Source of the DNA: Omphiscola glabra
Taxonomy: Eukaryota > Mollusca > Gastropoda > Lymnaeidae
Length of the DNA stretch: 64,000 bases
Assembly: GCA_964017045.1 (NCBI GenBank)
Contig: OZ024798.1
Span: 7,523,793-7,587,792, forward strand
Reading direction: 5' to 3'
In this document: one piece after another, positions 1-11,035 of the stretch
Layout of the letters: every line of letters begins with the position of its first letter
How positions within the stretch are numbered: the first letter of the stretch is position 1
Translations under genes and position numbers: made by a program
Notes under the pieces: model-generated
What the model was told of the DNA's origin: nothing
Database searches by the model: none
The model's input: the letters and a program-made list of their open reading frames with translations, nothing else

Positions 1-2090
1 AATACTTTCAACATCAATTATTTTTTGTGGACTAAGTCCTGCTGCCAATGTTTTCTATTTTTAAGGCAATATAGGTGCTCTTCCTATGCCTTGTGATTTT
101 TAAAAAATATTGGGCTCAGTTTCCACTGAGTAACCCAGTAACAAAATTAAATTTGTATTTTGTTTCTGTAACAATCTGCAGTAAAAACAGTACATTTTCT
201 GACTGACCCTTAAATAAGCCATCCGTCCTTGTTCTGAAACGAGGTAATTCATATTTTAATAGTTTCAGACCAAAAATGATCTGGAACTGGTACGTTCCCG
301 AGAGAAGCATCTGATACATTATTCTAATTTTCCTTATTCACCATCACATTTACAGTATCTTGGTTTGAAATGAATTAATAATATCAGCAATTATTTCCAT
401 TTCCAAACTATTAACGTCTTTTACTTGTATTTCCCCCTCAATCTCTTTGTTTACTATTTGCTGTTCTATAGAATGCATGCTGCTGGTAATCCGAGGGATC
501 AGTAACAATTGTAGGATGAGGAATGTATTTAATGAATGCTGGTCATTATTTGGTTTCTTATCATACCGAAGCATGGATCCTGGTAATCATTTTAGTGAGT
601 CACATCTGTTCTTATTTGTTTTCGCTGCTGGCAGCCTTTCTTCTTTAATTGCGTCGTGTTCAAGACTAAACAAATAACTACTTACGACAGTTCAAAATAT
701 TCAGAGCACTCATGGCTAATACAACACACAAAGGTGGCAGGTAGAACCGCATTGTTCAAATATGACGTGCTGGTGATCATTTGGCGGAAATATAAATTTT
801 TTAGAGTTTCTTGGTTTCGATATCTTTGGTTTAAATATTAAAAAAAAAATTAATTAATTATAAAAAGATATGAGAACATTATGTAAAATATTATTTTGTT
901 AACCCTATAAATGGGTAAAAAGTTATTTTAAAAAAGTTTTTAAATCTTTTAATCGATTCGATTCATGTACTTAGTCTACTTAGAATCGCCCAGACAAATT
1001 TTTTTTAATGTAAAGCTTTATTTTTCCGAATGTAAATAAATATAGCTTCCTGTAACTTACTAAAGTTACAAAACACTTCAATCGGCGTTGAATAATATTA
1101 AAATGGTCTTTTATGGTCACCTAATTTCTGACGCTTTAACCTTAAATTTTTTAATAAAGCACGCCTTTGGATATGTTTGGCAAATTACTTCTGATCGGTT
1201 ATTCTTTTATGAAACTCGGTTGTACCGAGCAGTGTGTGCTCTGTAAATATGTAATTTTTTTATTTGGTGTCAAACCCTTGAGATGGTGACAGCCAGTGCG
1301 GTCGAACCCCCCTATCTACACCATTGCTACTTAATAGCAATAACCTTGTACTGTAACACATTATAAACTAGACATTCATAGTTACTTTTGCTACGGCTAG
1401 CTTCTGCGATTAAATATAGTGGGCAGCGAATGAGAAACACACACAAAACCAAAAAAACAAAAAACAGTTATGTCCAACCTGAGATACTGCATTAATCATA
1501 ATCCCAACACGTTACTTGTAGACTGACTTAAAGCATTTAATATAAGTTATAAGTAATAGTAAAGTTGAATTATCACAAGCATAATTTTGGAGCATGCTGT
1601 TTTGGACAAACTCCACCCCGGACAAATTTTGTCCGCCAAAATTAAAGGAGCTTGAGAGGGTGCAGAGTGTTTAAAGAAATGTTTTTATTTTATTTCCAAA
1701 TCTAAATTTAATTAACTAAGCATTATAACTGCATGCATGGGTGCCGTCACATGGATTCCCTGGAAAAAAAAATTAATAATAAACATATCAATATTTGCAG
1801 TTTGTCCCATTTGAATATAAAATAATTTACACAAAAATAAACAATAATTCGTTTTTTATGTCACAAATGACCAGCGTTAAGAAAGAAAATGACGGGTGTA
1901 GGTATGGAACAAAGTAAAATAGATGAATGAGGTGTTACCCTGACATCGGCAGAGTTTATGGTAGTACAGTGAAGACATGATAGCTTAGGAGGCAGGGAGA
2001 CACCAGGTGGACTGCGTGCTACCGGGTATCGGAATGAGTTCTAGTAATGTTTGTAATTGTAAGCTGGTAAAAGTTCACGAAGACAATGGG
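1..2090. other. AT-rich non-coding stretch, no gene recognised
   Basis: Short open frames here show no family resemblance and no splice-linked coding signal. I see no RNA gene and no paired transposon ends. Confidence 0.5.
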
Positions 2091-2094
2091 TAAA

Positions 2095-2870
2095 TTTAGA
2101 TAAATAAGATAAAATAAGATAAGATTCTTTTATTGATCCAAAGAAATTGAAATGTTTTTAAATTGCATTGTAAATTATCAGCACATAAATAAAAAACATT
2201 TTGAACACAAGACTTAATTTCACTTATTTCACTAGTGAAAGAAACAGCCATTCAGTGAATTATCTTAGCCATCTCAAGGACTTTCTCTTTAAGATTTGTA
2301 ACTTCAGAGGGAGCACGCTGGTAAATTCGTACAGATTGGGTAACAAAAGAGTTTTTATATATTTCAGTCCTCGCCCTGAGAGAAAAAATTCGTCCTGAAC
2401 GGGCCGATCCTAAGTATTTGTAATGAAGAGGGTGGGATGCATCATCCAAAATGTGTTTAGTTTTACTATAACATTGCTTATTCGGTATTTAATATTAGAC
2501 GATTAATTCCCACACCAGCAAGCATTATTGAAATTGTAGGCTTCTAATTGTTGCACTCTAGAATATGTTAACGACTTGTTTGTTCACGCCAAAATTATAC
2601 GTTTTTTTTTTAGGTAGAACAGTCTTTGGTTGAATTTATTATACAGCCGTGCTCGTGCTTATTATTAATGGTGACACCTAAGTACTTATATGCCTCTACT
2701 TTCTTTCCACTTTGATTTTTTATGTTGAGATCTTGTGTTTTCCCATTTTTGAAATCAGCCGTCTTTTCCTTTGTATTTGAGAGATTCAGCTGGAAAAAAT
2801 TTCAGCCCACCAATTGATAAAGCTTGTAACCAAGTTGCGGTATAAGTCCTCTCTTCTTCTTCTATATATT
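2095..2870 (-). pseudogene. 3' end of an L2-like LINE (reverse-transcriptase C-terminus relic)
   Basis: Read on the - strand, 2860-2250 gives patches typical of the C-terminal part of L2-type LINE ORF2: a YKYLGVTI motif near 2680, then a conserved C-terminal block with SHPLHYKYL and RTEIYKNSF near 2430-2330. Frames are broken by stops and shifts, so it is dead. Downstream the strand ends in an AATAAA-like signal and a CTTAT-type short repeat tail at about 2100-2135, as expected for a LINE 3' end. The catalytic RT core is absent, so this is a 5'-truncated copy. The L2 assignment rests on motif memory; another LINE clade with the same tail is possible. Confidence 0.5.
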
Positions 2871-2933
2871 AAGGGCCCACGATCAATTTATTGATCATTA
2901 TGGCTCCTATGAATGTAGATGGGATTTGCAATG

Positions 2934-3529
2934 TATTACGGACCGTTATAGATGGAGAATTTAATCTCTTAATTTTAGTCTATGGCTCGTTCAGAAACAG
3001 TCCATAATAAAGAACGACACCAACGTTTAAAAATAATACCAAATACGACAATCAAGGCCAGAGCTAATTACAATTAATAACCTTTTAATTTGTGAACTTC
3101 AATTAAATAATAACAGCAAGTGAAATATGATTGAAATTATAAACTTACAGATTTGCTGGTACCGGTACTGTATATCAAAATACAATGAGCACAAAATTGT
3201 ACGAGGAAATAAGAATCTCTACACACAACAAAGTATAATGACACATAGCATGCCTCGTAATCAAGGAAAGGAAAATCTCTCCCTCTCTATCGGTCAGCCC
3301 TTTTTATAGGCAGTTTCAGATGATCATTCTGGAAATGGAACACACAGTCTTACTGCTTCCAACATTTTCTAGATTGTTCTATCATGTTCCACAGAAACGG
3401 ATGATAGTAAACAAAAGTATCATCAAAGGGATATTTTTTTCTAGCCGCCCCAACACAGGACCGACTTGAAAGAGGTCATGCACGTGGAAGGCGGGCAAAG
3501 CGTCTTAAAATACGTCATCCCTTATAACA
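2934..3529 (-). repeat. 3' LTR of the Gmr1-like element
   Basis: On the element strand it starts TGTTATAAGG and ends CCGTAATA. It is almost identical to 8906-9500; the differences seen are one base (GACACC versus GATACC, near 3018) and one T in a T-run near 3436. It is preceded on the element strand by a purine tract. Confidence 0.92.
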
Positions 3530-3541
3530 CCTCCCCTCTTT
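3530..3541 (-). other. Polypurine tract of the Gmr1-like element
   Basis: On the - strand the sequence directly upstream of the 3' LTR is AAAGAGGGGAGG, the expected plus-strand primer for LTR retrotransposon replication. Confidence 0.85.
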
Positions 3542-3684
3542 AAAGAAAAAATTTCATTTTTCAAAAAAATGGAATTCTTTTCAATTAAACAAGTACTAGA
3601 AAATACATTTCTTCCTTTCAAAAATATTAAACAAGCTTCTTAATAGCTTATAATCAACTACATAATTTTTTTGTGCAGAGAAAA

Positions 3685-5697
3685 TTAATTTCTGGACAAA
3701 GTATCAGCAATCACATTATCTTTGCCTTTGATATGTTTTATGTCCAAATTATATTCTTGTAAGAATAGACTCCATCTTAACAATCTTTGATTTTTGGAGA
3801 CCATCTTATTCAAAAATGTTAAAGGATTGTGATCAGTAAAAACAAGTACTGAATGTAAGGAACAACTGACATAAAAATCAAATTGTTGTAGAGCAAGAAT
3901 TAATCCTAAACATTCTTTTTCTACAGTGGAATAATTTTTCTGATGGGAGTTAAATTTCTTTGAAAAATAACAAACAGGATGATCCACACTGTGGTCATCT
4001 TCTTGAAAAAGAACTGCACCAATGCCAACATCACTGGCATCTACAGCTAATTTAAACTGTTTGTTAAAGTCTGGTGCAATGAGAACAGGAGCATTAGCTA
4101 GTATTCTTTTAATGTTTTCGAATGCTTCCTGACAGGCATCTGACCAATGAAATTTTGCATTTTTCTTTAACATATTACTTAGAGGAGAAGCAATAACTGA
4201 GAAATTTTTGCAAAATTTTCTATAGTAACCTGCCATTCCCAAAAATCTCATTAACTGTTTTCTAGTAGTGGGTGGTGAAAGTGCTGCAATAGCATTTATC
4301 TTAGCTTGAACAGGTTTTACATGACCTTGACCCACTATGTGACCTAAATATTCCACAGTTGCATGACAAAATTCACACTTATTTAAATTTACAGTTAAAT
4401 TTGCCTGCACGAATTTTGTAAACAGAGATCTTAATTGGTTTACATGTTTGGAAAAATCTTGACTGTAAATAATTACATCATCAATATAGGCGCTGCAATT
4501 TTCCTGGTCAGCAATAATGTTGTTAACTAGACGTTGGAATGTAGCTGGGGCATTTTTCATTCCAAACGGCATTACTTTATATTGGTATAAACCATCTGGA
4601 GTACAAAAAGCAGAGACTTCTTTTGCTCTGTCAGTTAGAGGAACCTGCCAATAACCTGATAGTAGGTCTATCTTGGTTACATATTTTGCATCGCCTATTC
4701 GATCTATAAGATCGTCTATCCTTGGAATCGGAAAGGAATCAGACTTTGTAACTGAATTCACTTTCCTGAAATCAGTGCAAAACCTGTAACTTTTGTCAGG
4801 CTTTGGGACTAAAATACATGGAGAACTCCAGTTACTAGAGCTTGGTTCAATTATATCATTTTTAAGCATGTATTTTATTTCAGATCGGATTACTTCAAGT
4901 TTTTCCGGATTGACCCTATAGGGGTGTTGCTTGACCGGAATTGCATTGCCAATGTCAACATCATGTACAGCAATGTTGGTTTTATTAGGGACATCAGGAA
5001 AAAGTGAAACAAAATCTGCAATAACAGACTTGATAACATTTTTTCCCGACAATGACAAATGTCCAAGTTTCTGATCAATATTGGCCAGTATTTCTGAATT
5101 TTTAAGTTTGTAATGACCAACTTTTTCTGGGACACTGTCAAATATTTCAGTAACATTTACTTTAGGTACTGAAGTTACAGTTGAGATTGTGTTAACATTA
5201 GTTTCTGAGGATGGACAATTGTCATCACATTTTCTTTCTACATATTCTTTTAACATGTTAATGTGACATAACTGTTTCTTTCTTTTACGATCTGGTGTTA
5301 ACACAATGTAATTTAAGTCATTAAGTTTGGACTCAACTACATAAGGACCAAAATATCTAGCTTGTAGTGCCTGTCCTGGTATTGGCAAAAGTACAAGCAC
5401 TTTGTCCCCTGAAGCAAACTGTCTGAATTTGGACTTTTTGTCATACCAAACTTTCATTTTGGATTGAGAATCCTTCAAATGTGACTTAGCCAAATTAACG
5501 GCGTTAAAAAGTTTAGTTTTAAACTTTAGGACATAGTCCAAAAGTCCTTCAGTGGGTGTCGATGACATCCACGTGTCTTTTAAAAGTTTAAGGGGGCCTC
5601 GAACCGTATGGCCAAACACCAGTTCGAAGGGGCTGAATCCAAGTGATTCTTGAACTGCTTCTCTTGCGGCGAACAGTAGCATTGTTGATCCCTTCAT
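3685..5697 (-). CDS. Gmr1-like pol, second part: integrase C-terminus, reverse transcriptase, RNase H
   Basis: This 670-residue frame begins with the end of an integrase core and continues into a chromodomain-less C-terminal region with a GPY/F-type module (YFGPYVV, about residue 114). The reverse transcriptase follows: YRFCTDFRKVN, then DLLSGYWQVPL, then the YIDD catalytic motif near residue 405. RNase H comes last, with DASDVGIGAVL near 552 and TDHNPLTF near 621, and the frame closes shortly after GKDNVIADTLSRN. RT and RNase H convert genomic RNA to DNA in the cytoplasmic particle. The frame is offset by one base from the upstream gag-integrase frame, with an overlap at 5588-5697. The first ATG is probably not a true start; translation would need frameshifting or the break is a mutation. 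Confidence 0.93.
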   Translation of the reverse strand: MKGSTMLLFAAREAVQESLGFSPFELVFGHTVRGPLKLLKDTWMSSTPTEGLLDYVLKFKTKLFNAVNLAKSHLKDSQSKMKVWYDKKSKFRQFASGDKVLVLLPIPGQALQARYFGPYVVESKLNDLNYIVLTPDRKRKKQLCHINMLKEYVERKCDDNCPSSETNVNTISTVTSVPKVNVTEIFDSVPEKVGHYKLKNSEILANIDQKLGHLSLSGKNVIKSVIADFVSLFPDVPNKTNIAVHDVDIGNAIPVKQHPYRVNPEKLEVIRSEIKYMLKNDIIEPSSSNWSSPCILVPKPDKSYRFCTDFRKVNSVTKSDSFPIPRIDDLIDRIGDAKYVTKIDLLSGYWQVPLTDRAKEVSAFCTPDGLYQYKVMPFGMKNAPATFQRLVNNIIADQENCSAYIDDVIIYSQDFSKHVNQLRSLFTKFVQANLTVNLNKCEFCHATVEYLGHIVGQGHVKPVQAKINAIAALSPPTTRKQLMRFLGMAGYYRKFCKNFSVIASPLSNMLKKNAKFHWSDACQEAFENIKRILANAPVLIAPDFNKQFKLAVDASDVGIGAVLFQEDDHSVDHPVCYFSKKFNSHQKNYSTVEKECLGLILALQQFDFYVSCSLHSVLVFTDHNPLTFLNKMVSKNQRLLRWSLFLQEYNLDIKHIKGKDNVIADTLSRN

Positions 5698-8587
5698 CCC
5701 AGTCTTTCTCTTGTTCTAGGCAGTACGTTCTCATCATGTTCTTTAATGTCTGATGGAATCGCTCAAGTGCTCCCTGCGACTCAGGATGATACGCACTCGA
5801 CAAGCAGTGTTCTATACCCAATTGGTTCATCACTTGTTTGAATAGTCCAGCCTTGAAGTTGGTTCCTTGGTCAGACTGTAGAGACTTCGGAAGACCAAAC
5901 AATGTAAAAAACTTCGTCAGTGCTTTGACGATGTTCGGAGTCTTGATATTTCGAAGAGGAATAGCTTCTGGGAACCTTGTTGATGCACACATGATTGTCA
6001 GCAAGTATTGGTGACCTGATTTTGTCTTTGGCAGGGGCCCAACGCAGTCTATTATGACGCGACTGAAAGGTTCTTCAAACGCTGGAATGGGTTGAAGAGG
6101 AGCTGCTGGTATCTTCTGATTTGGTTTCCCTACCACTTGACAAGTATGACATGATCTGCAGTAGTCCACCACATCTTTCTTGATTTTGGGCCAAAAGAAG
6201 TGTGACGTGATTTTATGATATGTTTTGTTCACTCCCAAATGGCCTGAAAGTGGTGAATCATGGCCTAAGTTGAGGACTTCGTTCCTGAAAAGTGCAGGAA
6301 CTACAATCTGGTGAACAATCCTCCATTCTTCATCAGCCTTGGCATCTGGAGGTCGCCATTTCCTCATAAGCATGTCATTTTGTAAAAAATAACAAACAGG
6401 GAATTGCTCAGCTTCTTCTTCGGTCATAGCGTTCTCTCGAAGTTTAATGATTTCTGGATCATTCTTCTGCTCTTCAATGAGCTGTGTTCGAGTTCGTGTT
6501 TTGTGATCCTTTGATTCTTCATTCAGTTGGGCAAAAAAGGTCGTTCCCAGATCAATTTCAGATTGAATTTTATTACTTTTTGGTGAACTCTCTTCTTTGG
6601 AGATCTTCAAACTCATTGCCCTGGTAACAGCGCATGCTGTATATATTTCTGGATCTTCTTCTGGAGATTCAATGAGACAGGGTTCTTGAGTTACGATGGG
6701 TTCGGCTATCACCTTCCCACCAGCTAAGTCGTTGCCTATCAACAACGAGATACCGTCCAATGGTAATGTTGGTCGGACACCTACAACCACAGGTCCGGAA
6801 ACTAGGTCTGATTTGAGTTGGATGAGATGTAGAGGTACATCAATACATCCTAGTTCTACGCCTCTTAACAGTATTTTGCTTCCAGTAGCAGTTGATGCAG
6901 ATAAGGGAAGTATACCCTCTAGTAATAAGGACTGTGAAGCACCTGTATCTCTTAGGATTTTGATTGGTCGTAGACTGGAAAAATCACCTGGCAGTGATAC
7001 AAATCCTTCCGATATGAAAGGCATGAAGTCTTGTATGACATCAGTGTTTTCTGATGTGGAATTTTGGACCTTGGTAGAAAAACTCTTGTTGGAGTCTTGA
7101 GAACATTCGGCTAGGGTAGAGGAAGTAAAACTCTGTGTAGAGTCGTCAAAACTTGCACTCAAGTCCTCGGTAAGACGCCCTCTGGAGGTAGACCTCTTCT
7201 TGGAGCAAAAGGATCTTGGCGACAAGCTCATAAAACTCGCAGTCGAAGCAGGAACTTGGCTGGAGTCGGTAAAACTAGCCTTATTGTTCATATTGAAACT
7301 CTTTGATGAGTTGTGACAAACCTCTTTGAAGTTTGTATGGACATCTGGAGAGCTAAAACTTTTGACTTTTGAAAATGTGTTTCCAGATGTATGACGAGAC
7401 GTACAAGCGGAGACTTTGTGTGGTGTACCAGGATGTGTGGTCTTCTCAGTTTTCTTCTTGAGTTTCCAACACTCATCCCTCGTATGTCCTTCTTTTTTAC
7501 AGTAGGCACATGTTTCTTTTGCACTCATTTCTTTTGTACCGGCCTTATATGGTTTTTGTGGAGGTTTACTGTAAGTCGATGTTGTTGCCTTATTTTGCCT
7601 GTCTTTTCTGGTGTCAAATGGGTTCTTTGAGAGTTGATGTGAGATGGTGAAGTCATCAGCTAACACTGCTGCCGTATGTGCGTCACCTTCGCCACGGTCT
7701 GCAATATGTGTTCGTACTTCTTCACGAACACAATTCTTAAACTCTTCCATCAGAATTAGGTTCTTGAACTTTTTGAAGTCTGTGTCAGTGTTCGTTGCAT
7801 GTAGCCACTTATCCAGGAGTCGTTCCTTTTCCCGGAGGAACTCAACATGAGTTTGGCCATCCCGTTTCCACAGCTCCCTAAACTTTTTACGGTATGCTTC
7901 GGGGACACATTCATAAGCCTTAAGTATTAAGGATTTAACAATGTTATAATCCCCACGCTGTTCTGCGTTCAAGGACACAAAAACTTCGGCTGCCCTGCCA
8001 GTCAGAGCCGGTTGCAGTAAGGTAGACCACATGTTTTCAGGAATTTTAAAATTTTGGGCAGTTATTTCAAACTGTGCAAAATATTGATCCACCTCTTTTT
8101 CTGCAAATTTCGGTATTACTTTTGCAAATTTAATTGCATCGCAACCCTGACCGGCTGGAGCCGTGAGTCTATTTTCCATCGCTCCCAAATGGGCCTTAAT
8201 TTCCATTTCTTTTAATTTTATTTGTAGTTCTCTATCTTTTTCTTCTTGCTCTCTTTTTAGCTCTAGCTCCATTTGCTTAAGCTCTCGTTCTTTTTCTTCT
8301 TTCACTCTCTGAGCATCTAGCTCCATTTGTTTAAGCTTCAGTTGGAGCTCCATACTAGGATCTTGAGGTTGTGCGACTGAGGCCAGCTCGTCCTCAGACA
8401 ACATATCCTCACCCACGAAGTGGACAATGATCATATCTCTTACAGTCTTTTTTATTGCTGAATGAGCTACACTTATTCCTAACTCTTTAGCAATGGAAAA
8501 TAGCTCCCTTCTAGAACACTGGTCTAATGCCTCTACTGATGGATTATTAATATCAAAATCCATTTTGACACAGGCAAAATACAACAC
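5588..8587 (-). CDS. Gmr1-like gag, protease and integrase catalytic part
   Basis: This is a 999-residue frame. The ATG at 8563 (MDFDIN) is a plausible alternative start to the one at 8587. Order: a charged coiled coil of repeated KQMELE-type heptads (about 80-135); a gag/capsid region (about 150-340); a CCHC zinc knuckle CAYCKKEGHTRDEC (about 360); an aspartic protease with DTGAS (about 546); an H2C2 zinc-binding domain starting HDSPLSGHLG (about 774-816); and the integrase DDE core with D in IDCVGPLP (about 843), D in SDQGTNF (about 905) and E in SQGALERFH (about 937). The integrase fold is cut off after DWDEGIN, where the frame continues 1 base out of register in the pol frame below. Having the integrase directly after the protease is what makes this element unusual. 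Confidence 0.92.
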   Translation of the reverse strand: MLYFACVKMDFDINNPSVEALDQCSRRELFSIAKELGISVAHSAIKKTVRDMIIVHFVGEDMLSEDELASVAQPQDPSMELQLKLKQMELDAQRVKEEKERELKQMELELKREQEEKDRELQIKLKEMEIKAHLGAMENRLTAPAGQGCDAIKFAKVIPKFAEKEVDQYFAQFEITAQNFKIPENMWSTLLQPALTGRAAEVFVSLNAEQRGDYNIVKSLILKAYECVPEAYRKKFRELWKRDGQTHVEFLREKERLLDKWLHATNTDTDFKKFKNLILMEEFKNCVREEVRTHIADRGEGDAHTAAVLADDFTISHQLSKNPFDTRKDRQNKATTSTYSKPPQKPYKAGTKEMSAKETCAYCKKEGHTRDECWKLKKKTEKTTHPGTPHKVSACTSRHTSGNTFSKVKSFSSPDVHTNFKEVCHNSSKSFNMNNKASFTDSSQVPASTASFMSLSPRSFCSKKRSTSRGRLTEDLSASFDDSTQSFTSSTLAECSQDSNKSFSTKVQNSTSENTDVIQDFMPFISEGFVSLPGDFSSLRPIKILRDTGASQSLLLEGILPLSASTATGSKILLRGVELGCIDVPLHLIQLKSDLVSGPVVVGVRPTLPLDGISLLIGNDLAGGKVIAEPIVTQEPCLIESPEEDPEIYTACAVTRAMSLKISKEESSPKSNKIQSEIDLGTTFFAQLNEESKDHKTRTRTQLIEEQKNDPEIIKLRENAMTEEEAEQFPVCYFLQNDMLMRKWRPPDAKADEEWRIVHQIVVPALFRNEVLNLGHDSPLSGHLGVNKTYHKITSHFFWPKIKKDVVDYCRSCHTCQVVGKPNQKIPAAPLQPIPAFEEPFSRVIIDCVGPLPKTKSGHQYLLTIMCASTRFPEAIPLRNIKTPNIVKALTKFFTLFGLPKSLQSDQGTNFKAGLFKQVMNQLGIEHCLSSAYHPESQGALERFHQTLKNMMRTYCLEQEKDWDEGINNATVRRKRSSSRITWIQPLRTGVWPYGSRPP

Positions 8588-8882
8588 TAAGTTTTATAAA
8601 AGTTTAAACTTAATGAAAACACTTATAAAATATACTTTCTTTAAAAATTGAAACTAGCTCTGTTCTTGGTATCGTATACTAAATTTTAATCTTAGTAAAT
8701 TAAAGAAAACAGTGGGTCAAAAATCCACAAACACTCAATTTATAATTGGTGTTTAATAAAAAGTTATGGATTCAAATATATCTCAGAACAAGCAAACCAA
8801 TTTTGTTATTGGTGCTAATGAGAAATACAAATATGGATTCAAAGATCCAAAAACAAACCCACAATTGTTACTTTGGGGCTTC

Positions 8883-8900
8883 TATCCCGGACGATGCCCA
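8883..8900 (-). other. tRNA primer-binding site of the Gmr1-like element
   Basis: On the - strand, 5 bases inside the 5' LTR, the sequence TGGGCATCGTCCGGGAT begins with TGG and matches the form of a tRNA 3' end. It resembles the end of tRNA-Pro, but the acceptor part differs, so the tRNA is uncertain. Confidence 0.6.
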
Positions 8901-8905
8901 CAATT

Positions 8906-9500
8906 TATTACGGACCGTTATAGATGGAGAATTTAATCTCTTAATTTTAGTCTATGGCTCGTTCAGAAACAGTCCATAATAAAGAACGATACCAACGTTT
9001 AAAAATAATACCAAATACGACAATCAAGGCCAGAGCTAATTACAATTAATAACCTTTTAATTTGTGAACTTCAATTAAATAATAACAGCAAGTGAAATAT
9101 GATTGAAATTATAAACTTACAGATTTGCTGGTACCGGTACTGTATATCAAAATACAATGAGCACAAAATTGTACGAGGAAATAAGAATCTCTACACACAA
9201 CAAAGTATAATGACACATAGCATGCCTCGTAATCAAGGAAAGGAAAATCTCTCCCTCTCTATCGGTCAGCCCTTTTTATAGGCAGTTTCAGATGATCATT
9301 CTGGAAATGGAACACACAGTCTTACTGCTTCCAACATTTTCTAGATTGTTCTATCATGTTCCACAGAAACGGATGATAGTAAACAAAAGTATCATCAAAG
9401 GGATATTTTTTCTAGCCGCCCCAACACAGGACCGACTTGAAAGAGGTCATGCACGTGGAAGGCGGGCAAAGCGTCTTAAAATACGTCATCCCTTATAACA
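8906..9500 (-). repeat. 5' LTR of the Gmr1-like element
   Basis: It is the partner of 2934-3529. The terminal bases and the flanking CAATG duplication fix its limits. It should hold the element promoter; I did not find an unambiguous TATA box. Confidence 0.92.
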
Positions 9501-9505
9501 CAATG

Positions 9506-10980
9506 TCTCTGTGCCTGGTGTTGATGAGGATATTTCACTGGTTACAAGAGTAAATGTGTGAGGCCTGAGGCAATAGACGCAAATGAGTCAAGTGCTGTCG
9601 CCTCAACTGTTCCTTTTGGAAGCTTGTTCCAGTCCCTGATTGTCTTTGGTAGGAATGAGCAGTTTCTATACTGGCTTCTCGCTGGTATGAGCCGGAACTG
9701 CCTGTCAAGGCCTCGTCGCTGTCTATGGGGGAGAGGGACGAGTTTCTGTTTAATGCCAGAGCAGTGGAACAGCCCATTATTTATCTTGTAAATCATGGAG
9801 AGCCTGGACTGTCGTCGTCGTTCCTCCAATAGTGACCAGCTCAGTGTTTCGAGCATGCTGCCAACACTAGAGGTATTTCTGTAGCGGTTCAGGACAAAGC
9901 GTGCTGCCCGCCGCTGTACTGCCTCCAACCTGTCGATGCTCTTCTGAGTGAATGGGTCCCAGACCGAAGATGCATAATCTAAAAGCGGCCGGACAAAGGC
10001 TTTATAGGATCTTTCTTTCACACCGGAGTTGCTGATCTTTAGATTACGCCTTAAGAACCCCAGGGTCTTGTTTGCCTGGTTGCACACATTGTTAATATGC
10101 TCGTCCCAGCGGACCTCTCTCTGAATGGTAACACCCAGGTACCTTACGGAGAAAACTGACTCAAGCAAATGACCATGCAATTCATTGGTAGCGTAGAGGA
10201 GTACAACTTCTAGAGACTGACAGTGTCTAGCACTTGGCCGGATGAAATTCCATGTCCCAGCTCGCCTCCCCCTCAGCTAATCGATTGAGATCCTCTTGTA
10301 GCAGGTCCTGGTCAGATCTGTTGGTGATCGTCCTATACACGGCTGTGTCCTCTGCGAACAGTCTTGCGTGGGATGTCAGTTTCTCGGGTAGGTGATTGAT
10401 ATATGCTAGGAACAAACAGGGGCCTAGCACCGAACCCTGGGGGACCCCTGACTTAACATTGACAAAGGACGAGCTTGCACCGTCCACCACTACTGCTTGA
10501 CATCGGTTGTTGAGGAAGCTAGAGATCCATGTTATAGTAGTGCCTTGGATCCCATATCTCTGAAGTTTGTGTAGAAGCAAACTATGATTGAGACGGTCAA
10601 AGGCCTTCGAGAAGTCCATCACCAGCACATCAGTTTGCTTGCTGTTTTCTAGATTTGTCATTAAGTCTTCAACAAACTCAAGGAGCTGGGTCTCACATGA
10701 TCTATTGACTCTGAAGCCATGCTGACAGTCATTGAGTATATTTTTGCTTTCAAGATGCTTCATGACTGCGCTTACGATTATGTGCTCCAATAGTTTGCAT
10801 ACTACGCTGGTGAGGGATATCGGACGATAATTGGCAGTGTCAGAATGCTCCCCTTTCTTGTAGACTGGATTGACATGCGCTGTTCATTTGAGCACTCGTG
10901 GTTTTATACTGTCAGGACCACATGCTTTGTATGGGTTAATGGTTTTGAGGAGGGCAAGCACCCCCTCAGATAAGCTAATT
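9506..10980 (-). pseudogene. 5'-truncated Jockey/CR1-type LINE reverse transcriptase, broken
   Basis: Read on the - strand from about 10980, the sequence encodes the middle and C-terminal parts of a LINE ORF2: NYRPISLTS near 10830, DFSKAFDRLNH near 10610, SGVPQGSVLGP near 10440, then FAEDTAVY near 10340 where F/YADD is expected. The first catalytic Asp is therefore Glu. A stop lies near 10883, and a frame change falls between 10227 and 10180, after which RYLGVTI and the conserved LINE C-terminus (RDWNKLP) follow to a stop at about 9542. The endonuclease is missing. The Gmr1-like element is inserted about 36 bp beyond this stop. The LINE's 3' end probably continues on the other side, near 2860-2928, with a GAA-rich tail. 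Confidence 0.85.
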
Positions 10981-11035
10981 TAAAGATCGGAACGTTGTCG
11001 CTTGAGCTCTGAATATCATTGGTATATATTTTATC

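Larger units (their letters stand above)
2934..9500 (-). mobile_element. Near-intact Gmr1-like Ty3/gypsy LTR retrotransposon
   Basis: Two LTRs of about 595 bp (2934-3529 and 8906-9500) flank a coding body read on the - strand. The 5-bp direct repeat CAATG lies immediately outside both ends (2929-2933 and 9501-9505), a textbook target-site duplication. In the LTRs I noticed one substitution and one T-run length difference, so insertion was recent. In element orientation the parts are 5' LTR, primer-binding site, gag with zinc knuckle, aspartic protease, integrase, reverse transcriptase, RNase H, polypurine tract, 3' LTR. Integrase before RT is the order of Ty1/copia, yet the RT, RNase H and the GPY/F module of the integrase are Ty3/gypsy-like; this combination defines the Gmr1 group. 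No envelope frame is present. Confidence 0.93.

Noticed and set aside
1255..1330. tRNA-like B box (GGTCGAACCCC), possible SINE
   Set aside because: No A box at the right distance and no tail or target duplication could be seen.
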